64,000 bases of DNA from JACRLW01 sp046349595. GTDB taxonomy: Bacteria; Planctomycetota; UBA1135; UBA2386. The DNA is taken from positions 744,001 through 808,000 of the forward strand of contig JAXMCA010000002.1 in the NCBI GenBank assembly GCA_046349595.1, in the 5' to 3' direction. The notes under the pieces are model-generated. The model did no database searches and was not told the origin of the DNA. It worked only from the letters and a program-made list of their open reading frames with translations. Both the position numbers and the translations under genes were made by a program. Positions within the stretch are counted from its first letter, which is position 1. Each line of letters starts with the position of its first letter. Shown here piece after piece: positions 45,620-54,473 of the stretch.

Positions 45620-47154
45620 GGGACCTCCGGCGCGGTTTCGACCCACAGATGCGCATCGCCCAGCGTCCCGAGCGAACGACGCCAGATCGCGTGTTCCTCC
45701 GGATCGGCCGGGGACAGCGTGCCGTCGTCACGCGCCTCGAGCAGCGCGACGACGATCGGACGTCCCGCCCCGAACTCCTCGCGCGCGCGGCGGACGAACT
45801 GCAGCACGTCGGCGGTGGGCTGACGCCCGGCGGCGAAGGCGAGCAGCAGTCGATGCGCCTTGTTGCCGCGCAGAGCCGCGAGCGCGCGCTCGTCGTCTTC
45901 CAGCGCCGCACCGCCCGCGGACAGCGACGCGATCACACGCATTCCGAGGCGATCCTCGGCGGACTTGCGCACCACCTCCGCATCGGCCTGCAGGCTGCCC
46001 CAGCACAGAAGGATCGCGGTCGCGCCGGGCGCCGCCGGTTCCGGAGCGAGGGCAGCAGCCCGCGCATCCGTCTCCGGAGCCGGCCCGCGCATGCTGTCGG
46101 GTGCGGGTCCGGACCAACCGGCCGTGCGTGGAAGCAGGGCGTCGAACAACGCGTGGCAACCGGCGTGGTCGAGGCGGGTGTGTCGCAGCGAGCGCGCGCG
46201 GGCGAACTCGCCGCACAAGAGGGCCAGGGTCCGCGGCACCAGTCCGTAGGCGATCAGACCGGCGACCAGGAAGTGCCACCACTGCGATGCGAAGCGCTGG
46301 GCCTCGGTCAGCGACAGATCCCCTGCGAACGCACCCGGCATGCGCACCCAGCGGCTCTGCTGCACCACGTCGAGCGAAGGAACACCGTCGGACCACAGCC
46401 ACGACCATGGCGCCGCGAGCAGGCTCGCGATGCGGTGCGCGTGCTCGCCGCTGACGTCGACCAGCGTGGTCGACCAGGAGAACACCAGGTCGGTGCCCAC
46501 CACCAATGCGAGCGTGGTTGCGAGCGCCGCCACGTTGAAGGCCACGCCGAGGCGCTGTGCCAAGGCGAACAACGTCCACCGTTCGACCGATGCGTAGAGC
46601 GAAGCGCGGGTGCGCAGCGCGCGCAGCGACTCCGCGATCGCGCGGCCGCGCGCACCGAGGGCGCGGTCGACGAGCCATGCGAGCGGTCGATGGAGGAGCG
46701 GCGGGCCGTCGTGGTGTGCTGCCGCGCGACCGCTGCGCAGCAGGAACCAGAGCATGAACGCGAGCAGGACGATCTGCAGCGCGAAGAACACCGCGGCGAA
46801 GTGGAGGACGTTGATCGGCGTCTTGCCGTCGTAGTCGAGGACGGCCTTCGCGGCGCCGAACCCGAGCAGCAGGCCGAACACGATCAGCAGACTGCCGATC
46901 AGACGGATCGCGCCGGCGGTGCGCTGGCCGGGAAGACCCTCCATCCGGACACGGGCAGTCGACAGGAAGGCGCCGGCGAGTGCGGCGCGCAAGGGGCGGT
47001 CGACGTCGAGCCGGGCGCGGGCACGCGCGGCGTCGAGACCACGCGACGCGCAGGCTTTCTCTGCCGCCGGACGCGCAGCCCGCACCACTTCGTCAGGCAG
47101 CTCCGCGCCCTCGCGCAGGAGCCACTCCAGGTCGATCAGGTCGGCGAGCTTCAA
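45616..47154 (-). CDS. DUF2868 membrane protein
   Basis: 512 residues from TTG 47154. A -10-like TAGCAT sits 9 nt upstream. Four or more hydrophobic segments (AIRLIGSLLIVFGLLLGFGA, HFAAVFFALQIVLLAFMLWF, FNVAALATTLALVVGTDLVF, WWHFLVAGLIAYGLVPRTLA), a DUF2868 core with DHAGCHALFDALLPRT, and a hydrophilic C-terminus with an AILLCWGSLQADAE segment resembling a nucleotide-binding fold. Coupled to the DUF3482 GTPase by GTGA. They probably act as a membrane complex whose job is unknown. Confidence 0.85.
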   Translation of the reverse strand: MKLADLIDLEWLLREGAELPDEVVRAARPAAEKACASRGLDAARARARLDVDRPLRAALAGAFLSTARVRMEGLPGQRTAGAIRLIGSLLIVFGLLLGFGAAKAVLDYDGKTPINVLHFAAVFFALQIVLLAFMLWFLLRSGRAAAHHDGPPLLHRPLAWLVDRALGARGRAIAESLRALRTRASLYASVERWTLFALAQRLGVAFNVAALATTLALVVGTDLVFSWSTTLVDVSGEHAHRIASLLAAPWSWLWSDGVPSLDVVQQSRWVRMPGAFAGDLSLTEAQRFASQWWHFLVAGLIAYGLVPRTLALLCGEFARARSLRHTRLDHAGCHALFDALLPRTAGWSGPAPDSMRGPAPETDARAAALAPEPAAPGATAILLCWGSLQADAEVVRKSAEDRLGMRVIASLSAGGAALEDDERALAALRGNKAHRLLLAFAAGRQPTADVLQFVRRAREEFGAGRPIVVALLEARDDGTLSPADPEEHAIWRRSLGTLGDAHLWVETAPEVP

Positions 47155-47163
47155 GCCGTCGGG

Positions 47164-47169
47164 ATGCTA
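47164..47169 (-). promoter_or_regulatory. -10-like box before the DUF2868 gene
   Basis: On the minus strand GG-TAGCAT-CCCGACGGC-TTG: the start codon follows by 9 nt, so any leader is 2-3 nt. Supports the TTG start. Confidence 0.45.
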
Positions 47170-47231
47170 CCGACCGACCGCACCGATCGCCGGTCGGAAT
47201 CCGCCCGGGAGTCGAGCCGAACTCACTCATC

Positions 47232-47368
47232 GCGGCCTGGGCCGCAACCCATTCGGGTTGCCGCGTCGTCGCTGCGCTCCAACCAGGAAGGCCCAGGCCG
47301 CTTGGTGTGCTGGGGCCCTTCAGCCTCACGAATCGTCGCTTCGCGCGACGATTCTCCGGCCTACGGAC
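47232..47368 (-). repeat. Dispersed 3'-end repeat, copy B
   Basis: On the minus strand begins GTCCGTAGGCCGGAGAATC, then a 9-bp hairpin (47331-47339 with 47345-47353), then a 12-bp perfect stem (47232-47243 with 47290-47301) enclosing a 7-bp hairpin GCAACCC-ATTC-GGGTTGC. It encodes the final 14 codons and stop of the sugar kinase gene. Strongly similar to copy A at 37749-37884, with both main stems conserved. Confidence 0.8.
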
Positions 47369-48525
47369 TCAGCGCTCGCGGAACGAGGTGCTCCGACGGT
47401 GCGACCGCGACCACCGACGCAGCTCCGCACCCAGCGCTCCATCGAGCCCTGCTGCCGTTCCATGTCCGCGACCATCGCGAACTGCACGCGCGCACGCTCG
47501 AGGTTGTGCCCCTCGTGGTGCACCTTGAAGTAGCGATCCCCGGCGATGTGGTCGGCGAGGAAGCGCATGCCGACGGTCAAGGTGACGAGCCGCGCGGCGA
47601 GCGGCAGCAGCTCGACCTCCTCGTCGAGCAGGAACCCACCGGTCCCTTCCAGGTAGCCGTCGACCAGGGCGCGGAACAGCTCGAAATCGGTGCCCGCCTT
47701 GTCGAGGTCGGTCTCGTCCTCCTTGCACTTCGCCGCCGTGAAGCGCACGAGGTCACCGAAGTCGTACAGCGACCAACCCGGCATGCAGGTGTCGAGGTCG
47801 ACCACGCACACGGCCCGACCGCTGCTCTCCTCGAACAGCAGGTTGTTGAGCTTGGTGTCGCCGTGCACGATGCGGATCGGCATGCGTCCCGCCCGGATCG
47901 CCTGATCGACGCGCTCCACGGTCGAGCGCCGCTGCTGCACGAAGGAGACGTCGGCACGCACCTGCGCGAAGCGATCCACCGGGTCCTCGGCGATCGCGGT
48001 CTCGAGCTGCTGCAGGCGGTAGGGCGACGAGAAGAAGTGCGGGATGGTCTCGCGCAGATGACCGACGTCGAGATCGAGCAGATCGGCCTGGAACTGCCCG
48101 AAGGCGCGCGCCGCCTCGTGGGCACGCGCCGTGGAATCGCAACGGTCGTAGCTGCGGGTGCCCTCGATGTACTTGTAGGTCCGCCATGGCGCATCGGCAG
48201 CGCGCAGGTAGCGGGCTCCGGTGCGCGTCGGCACGAGTTCGAGCGCGTGCATGTGGCCGCCGCTGGTCGGAACGCCGTAGCAACGCGCGAGGTGCTCGGT
48301 GACGTGCGCGATGTTGTTCATCAACGCGGGGACGTCGGTGAACACCTGCTCGTTGATGCGCTGGTGCAGATAGCGGCGCTCGGCGCCATCGGGCAGTCGC
48401 CAGGCCGACACGAAGGTGTCGTGGATGTGCCCGCGCTCGAAGGACCGGATCGACGTGCATTCGCCGTCGATGGCGAACGACGAGACGACCGCGCGCGCGA
48501 CGTCGGGAGACGTGGAGGAAGCCAA
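47326..48525 (-). CDS. Phosphotransferase, N-acetylhexosamine kinase (NahK)-like
   Basis: 399 residues of the APH/choline-kinase superfamily. Motifs: RIVHGDTKLNNLLFE (catalytic HxD region, reading HGDTKLNN) and VCVVDLDTCMPGWSLYDFGD (metal-binding DxD). The VVDLDTxMPGxxxYDFGDLVR pattern is characteristic of NahK, which phosphorylates the anomeric C1 of N-acetylhexosamines. The last 14 residues (from ESVGRRIVARS on) are encoded by the dispersed repeat, so the native C-terminus is probably shorter. It is divergent from the GH38-C-like gene at 48780, with a -10-like TAAGCT box 49 bp upstream. Confidence 0.85.
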   Translation of the reverse strand: MASSTSPDVARAVVSSFAIDGECTSIRSFERGHIHDTFVSAWRLPDGAERRYLHQRINEQVFTDVPALMNNIAHVTEHLARCYGVPTSGGHMHALELVPTRTGARYLRAADAPWRTYKYIEGTRSYDRCDSTARAHEAARAFGQFQADLLDLDVGHLRETIPHFFSSPYRLQQLETAIAEDPVDRFAQVRADVSFVQQRRSTVERVDQAIRAGRMPIRIVHGDTKLNNLLFEESSGRAVCVVDLDTCMPGWSLYDFGDLVRFTAAKCKEDETDLDKAGTDFELFRALVDGYLEGTGGFLLDEEVELLPLAARLVTLTVGMRFLADHIAGDRYFKVHHEGHNLERARVQFAMVADMERQQGSMERWVRSCVGGRGRTVGAPRSASAESVGRRIVARSDDS

Positions 48526-48573
48526 GATGCAGATCAGGAGGGAGAGGCGGGCGCGCGAGGATGGCGCGTCGGA

Positions 48574-48579
48574 AGCTTA
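48574..48579 (-). promoter_or_regulatory. -10-like box before the NahK-like gene
   Basis: On the minus strand GC-TAAGCT-TCCGACGCGCC; leader of about 42 nt to the ATG at 48525. Confidence 0.4.
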
Positions 48580-48738
48580 GCCCGAGTGGGCCGCGACCGC
48601 CCCGCGTCGCTGCGCCTCGGGATCGTCGCGGGACACCACGGTTGCACACGAGTTCATGGCCCTGTCGACCGCGGTCTCAGGCTGCGATGACATGGCAGCC
48701 ACCGCAGACCTCGCGCTCGCGTTCCGCCGGGAGCGTGC

Positions 48739-48744
48739 GAGAAT
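48739..48744 (+). promoter_or_regulatory. -10-like box before the GH38-C-like gene
   Basis: GC-GAGAAT-CCCCGCCCCCC. The C-rich tract is the clearest of the set. ATG at 48780 gives a leader near 29 nt. Confidence 0.45.
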
Positions 48745-48779
48745 CCCCGCCCCCCTGCTCCACGCAGGACCGCCGCCGC

Positions 48780-49754
48780 ATGACGACGCAATCCCATCCC
48801 GACCGCCGCGCCACGACCCTGGCACGCCGCGAGCCGACGTCGTCGTCCTTCCCGCCGCCGCCGGCGACCAGCGCCGACGCGCGCATCGATCTCAAGCTCG
48901 CGCTGTGGCGAACCCGCCGCGCGCTCGCCGAGCGCGGCACACCCGAGGCACTGGCGCGCTTCGCCGCAATCGACTCTCCCCAGTTGCTCGCGGGCACCGT
49001 GCAGGACGGCGTCGCACGCGGCGTCCTGGTGGCGCTCGAGGAGTCGGTTTCGCTGTGCCGCGGATCCGAGCCGGTAGGCGCCGAGGACCTCCCCGGTCCG
49101 GGTGATGCCGAGGAGTTCACCGGGCGCGATCTCCGCCGCAAGAAGGACATCGTCGTCGCCTCGGGCGGCGCGCGCATGCGCTGGTCGCGGCGCGGCGGAC
49201 TGCAGTTCATCGACCGCGAACACGAGGTCAACGAGGAGGACTGCATCCGCTTCGACGACCGCCGCGACCTCGGCGACCTCGACGCCTTCGCCGGCGACCC
49301 GCGCGAGAAGCCGCGCCTGTTCTCCCCGGCGTTCCTCAAGCCGGTGCGCCTGCTGCAGGGAAGGAGCGGCAGCCGTCTCGACCTGCAGGGCAGGCTCGGA
49401 CGCCGCGCCGACGGTCATCCCTGCTCGATCATCGTCCTGGCACGCGCCGACGAAACGCAGGTGCGCCTGATCGTGCGCGTCCACAACGGACACGACGATC
49501 ACCGGCTGCGCATCCGTTTCCTCGGCTGCCGTAGACCGGAGGCGATCGAGTCCGACGGCACGCCGGGATTCGAGCTGGTCCATGCGGGCCACCGGCACTT
49601 CGTGGTCGCCACTCTGGTCCGCGCGTGCGGCCGCTTGCGCGTCGACGACGAACTCGTTCCGGTGCCGCTCGCGCAGTGTCGCGGTGAACATCGCCACGAG
49701 TTCCGCTTGGGTGGAACGCGCTGGAGCGACGCCATCGCGTCAAAAGATCGCTGA
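48780..49754 (+). CDS. Protein resembling the C-terminal beta-sandwich of GH38 mannosidases
   Basis: 324 residues from ATG 48780. After a Ser/Pro-rich N-terminus (residues 1-30), there is a helical stretch, then a beta-rich part: RIRFDDRRDLGDLDAF-type acid pair, RLLQGRSGSRLDLQGRLGRR and IVRVHNGHDDHRLRIRFLGC. That last pattern, NxxxDHRLR, is the hallmark of the GH38 alpha-mannosidase C-terminal domain. The catalytic N-terminal barrel of GH38 is missing, so it is either a free-standing sugar-binding domain or a remnant. The identification is from pattern alone. Adjacent divergent gene is a hexosamine kinase, consistent with glycan metabolism. Confidence 0.55.
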   Translation: MTTQSHPDRRATTLARREPTSSSFPPPPATSADARIDLKLALWRTRRALAERGTPEALARFAAIDSPQLLAGTVQDGVARGVLVALEESVSLCRGSEPVGAEDLPGPGDAEEFTGRDLRRKKDIVVASGGARMRWSRRGGLQFIDREHEVNEEDCIRFDDRRDLGDLDAFAGDPREKPRLFSPAFLKPVRLLQGRSGSRLDLQGRLGRRADGHPCSIIVLARADETQVRLIVRVHNGHDDHRLRIRFLGCRRPEAIESDGTPGFELVHAGHRHFVVATLVRACGRLRVDDELVPVPLAQCRGEHRHEFRLGGTRWSDAIASKDR

Positions 49755-49888
49755 GTCGGGACCGGATGCGACACGCACGCGACTCGCGGACATCACGCGA
49801 CGCACTCTTGCGCGGTCGATCGGAACGGTCACACTGAGGGGCCCTCTCCTCGGCTCCTCCCTCGCGTCCCCCGGCGCGGGATTCGCCC

Positions 49889-51205
49889 ATGCTGAACGTC
49901 CTCTGGTTCGTCGCCGGAGTCCTCGCGACTCTCGCGGTGACGATGTTCGCGCGCTCGCGTCGACGAGCCGCGGACCCGTCACCGCCGATCGCGGAGCAGA
50001 CCGACGCAGTCGCGCCACCCGCTCACGAGCCCGACCACCTGCGGTCGACGGAGCGAACCGAACTCGAACTGGCGCGACGGATCCTCGACGACACCGTGCG
50101 GGACCTCGAAGCCCTCGCCGGCGGACTGGGCCGTGAACTCGCCGGACTCGCGAGTGCGATCGAAGGTCACACCCGCCATGTGATCGAGGCCGCCGAGCCC
50201 CTGTCGCGCAGCGTGCGCTCCTCGCGCGACGGTCTCGAGGGAAGCCTGCAGCGCCTGCGTTCCTTCGCCGAGAAGTTCCTGTGCTTCGCCCACGTGGATG
50301 CGCCCGCGCTGTCGCGGGTGTGCGTTCGACCGCTGCTCGAAGCGGTCGCGCGTGAGATCTCCTCGCTGGGTGCACGTCTGCGCGTCGACATCGAGGTCGC
50401 CGAGTTCCTCCCGCCGGTGCGCGGCGACGTCCGCGCCCTGCAGAACGCGCTGCTGTTCCTGGTCGAGACCCTGGTGAAGCTCGAGCGCAAGGCGACGCGG
50501 GTCGAGCTCACGGCACGTGCGGAGGTCCGCGACGAGGCCGCGACGCGGGTGTCGATCGAGATCGCGGTCGAGGCCGACGGCTCCGAGGAGGACGGCCCCC
50601 GTCAGGAGCAGATCGTCCATCTCGGCTACATCGCCGCGCGCAACCTGCTGCAGGCGATGGGTGGCCAGCTCGCCTTCGACGGCGTCGATGGCCTGACCCA
50701 GTGGTGTTTCGTCAGCCTTCCGGTCTTCGAGTCGGACGAGGACGAGGACGAGGCGGCGCCGGTGGATGTCGCCAAGCGCGACCGGCGCTGCGAGCCGCCA
50801 AAGGGTCCGCACGCCTTCGGTGGCGTGCTGATCCTCGAAGGCGACCCCCAGCTCCGCGAGATGGTCGCCCACGAACTCCGCTCGCGCGGCCGCAACATCG
50901 TGTCCTGCGTCGACGGGGCCGCAGCGCGTTCGCTGATCGACGCCACGCCGGACCGCTTCGAGGTCGCGATCCTCGCGGAGGACTCGCGCGTCGAGAACCT
51001 GTCGACGGTGATGGCGCACGCCATCGCCCGGATCCCGGGAGTGCGCATCCTGGTGCTGGGCTCTGCGCGCGGGATCGCCACCGAGTCGCTGCCACCGGGG
51101 ACCTGGGTCGACGCGCTGCACAAGCCCTTCGGTGTGAAGGAGCTTCGGCTCACCCTGGACCGGGTTCTGGCGCCTTCCTCGCGGGAGATCGAGCCGCTGT
51201 TGTGA
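49889..51205 (+). CDS. Degenerate histidine-kinase-like protein with a pseudo-receiver
   Basis: 438 residues. A single N-terminal helix (LWFVAGVLATLAVTMFA) is followed by a DHp-like coiled helix and an HATPase_c-like fold (VRGDVRALQNALLFLVETLV). No conserved phospho-His is seen, and the N-box Asn and the DxGxG/GxG ATP motifs are not recognisable. A C-terminal receiver-like domain begins GGVLILEGDPQLREMVAHEL; the phospho-acceptor Asp is replaced (VAILAEDSRVEN), while the Lys (ALHKPFG) is kept. It therefore looks like a pseudo-kinase/pseudo-receiver scaffold, perhaps a membrane-located signalling adaptor. It lies upstream of RNase PH with a 100-bp gap. Confidence 0.65.
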   Translation: MLNVLWFVAGVLATLAVTMFARSRRRAADPSPPIAEQTDAVAPPAHEPDHLRSTERTELELARRILDDTVRDLEALAGGLGRELAGLASAIEGHTRHVIEAAEPLSRSVRSSRDGLEGSLQRLRSFAEKFLCFAHVDAPALSRVCVRPLLEAVAREISSLGARLRVDIEVAEFLPPVRGDVRALQNALLFLVETLVKLERKATRVELTARAEVRDEAATRVSIEIAVEADGSEEDGPRQEQIVHLGYIAARNLLQAMGGQLAFDGVDGLTQWCFVSLPVFESDEDEDEAAPVDVAKRDRRCEPPKGPHAFGGVLILEGDPQLREMVAHELRSRGRNIVSCVDGAAARSLIDATPDRFEVAILAEDSRVENLSTVMAHAIARIPGVRILVLGSARGIATESLPPGTWVDALHKPFGVKELRLTLDRVLAPSSREIEPLL

Positions 51206-51228
51206 TGCGCGCCCGCCCGGGGCCGCGG

Positions 51229-51234
51229 TATCCT
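51229..51234 (+). promoter_or_regulatory. -10-like box before the rph gene
   Basis: GG-TATCCT-CCTCGCCCCCC. It lies 24 bp beyond the stop of the preceding gene and 71 nt before the proposed CTG start at 51306. Confidence 0.45.
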
Positions 51235-51305
51235 CCTCGCCCCCCCGGGACCGGGGTCCGCCGTCCGAAGGCGGTGACTCCGCCACCCATCCGAGCGAGG
51301 CGACC

Positions 51306-52025
51306 CTGGCACGCAGCGACCGTCCGGCCGACGCATTCCGGCCCATCCACTTCGAACGCCGCTTCACGGAGCAGGCTGCGGGCTCGGTCCTCGTCACCTG
51401 TGGCCGGACCAAGATCCTGTGCACGGTGTCGGTGCTCGACGGCGTCCCGCAGTGGATGGCGGGCTCGGGCAAGGCCTGGCTCAGCGCCGAGTACTCGATG
51501 CTGCCCGGCGCCACGCGCACCCGGAAGATCCGCGACGGCCGCATGGGCCGCGTCGACGCGCGCTCGCTGGAGATCCAACGCCTGATCGGTCGCGCCCTGC
51601 GCAGCGTGGTCGAACTCAAGGGCATGCCCGAGGTCACCCTGTGGGTCGACTGCGACGTGCTGGAGGCCGACGGCGGCACCCGCACCACCGCGGTGAACGG
51701 CGCCTGTCTCGCCCTGCACGATGCGCTGCTGACGATGCAGGAGTCCGGGCGCCTGCGGCAGTGGCCGATGAACGGGCTCGTCAGCGCGGTGTCGGTCGGC
51801 ATCGTCGGCGGCGAGCTCTTGGTCGACCTCGAGTACAAGGAAGACGCCGCGGCCGACGTCGACCTCAATGTCGTGCGGCTCGGCGACGGTCGACTGGTCG
51901 AGGTCCAGGGCACCGCCGAGAAGCGCGCCTTCACCGACGACGAACTGCGGCAGATGCTCGGAATGGCCGAGGTCGCCTGCCAGCGCATCGCCGCACTCCA
52001 GGCCCAGGCCCTCGGCCCCCGATGA
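51306..52025 (+). CDS. rph: Ribonuclease PH, probable CTG start
   Basis: 239 residues if begun at CTG 51306. RNase PH N-terminal homology (RPIHFERRFTEQAAGSVLVT, then CGRTKILCTVSV) lies entirely upstream of the first in-frame GTG at 51426, and no ATG, GTG or TTG occurs in that frame back past 51225. A GAGG run 5 nt before the CTG supports it. Later: GRMGRVDARSLEIQRLIGRA and LWVDCDVLEADGGTRTTAV, which is the phosphate-binding/catalytic core. The enzyme trims tRNA 3' ends by phosphorolysis. Its stop overlaps rdgB (ATGA). Standard gene callers would truncate this gene. Confidence 0.88.
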   Translation: MARSDRPADAFRPIHFERRFTEQAAGSVLVTCGRTKILCTVSVLDGVPQWMAGSGKAWLSAEYSMLPGATRTRKIRDGRMGRVDARSLEIQRLIGRALRSVVELKGMPEVTLWVDCDVLEADGGTRTTAVNGACLALHDALLTMQESGRLRQWPMNGLVSAVSVGIVGGELLVDLEYKEDAAADVDLNVVRLGDGRLVEVQGTAEKRAFTDDELRQMLGMAEVACQRIAALQAQALGPR

Positions 52026-52641
52026 CCGTCGAGCTGTGGATCGCCAGCGGCAACCAGAAGAAGCGCAAGGAGCTCGAACGACTCCTCGCGCCGCTGGGCT
52101 TCCGCATCCGCACCATGGCGGAGCTGGACGAGCCGATCGAGTTCGTCGAGGACCGCCCCGACTTCGCCGGCAACGCGGAGATCAAGGCGACCGGACTCGC
52201 GCGGCTGGTCGGCGGCTTCGCGGTCGGCGACGACTCCGGGTTGTGCGTCGACGCCCTCGGCGGTGAGCCCGGCGTGCGCTCGGCACGCTGGGCGGGGCCC
52301 GACGCCAGCGACGCCGACCGCATCCGCAAGCTGCTCGATGCCCTGACCGGGGTGCAGGACCGCCGCGCCCGCTTCGTGTGCAGCATCTGCCTCGCCGCAC
52401 CCGATGGTGGCGTCCTGGCGCGCTTCGCGGACACCTGCGAGGGCGTCATCCTGACGACACCGAGAGGCGCGGGGGGCTTCGGCTACGATCCCGCCTTCGC
52501 GCCACTCGACCAGCCGCAGCGCGAATCACCTCTCTCCTTCGCCGAGCTGGACGCCGCGGCGAAGGACCGCATCAGCCACCGGGGGCGCGCCCTGCGCCGG
52601 CTCCTCGAATACCTCGAAGAGCACCCGCTCGAATCCACGCC

Positions 52642-52645
<4 letters not shown>
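52022..52645 (+). CDS. rdgB: XTP/dITP diphosphatase (HAM1/RdgB)
   Basis: 207 residues. N-terminal WIASGNQKKRKELERLL (the SGNxxKxxE substrate motif), VGDDSGLCVDALGGEPGVRS (metal site) and GGFGYDPAF are conserved. The enzyme removes noncanonical purine nucleotides from the pool. Start ATG 52022 shares ATGA with the rph stop, and its stop shares GTGA with lepA, so rph-rdgB-lepA is one translationally coupled unit. The rph/rdgB pairing is common in bacteria. Confidence 0.95.
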
Positions 52646-54453
<1,808 letters not shown>

Positions 54454-54473
54454 CCCCCACCACCCGCAGCACG

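Noticed and set aside
45649..48690. 1013-codon plus-strand frame
   Set aside because: Antisense to the DUF2868 and sugar-kinase genes, with Arg/Gln/Glu/Val-rich translation.
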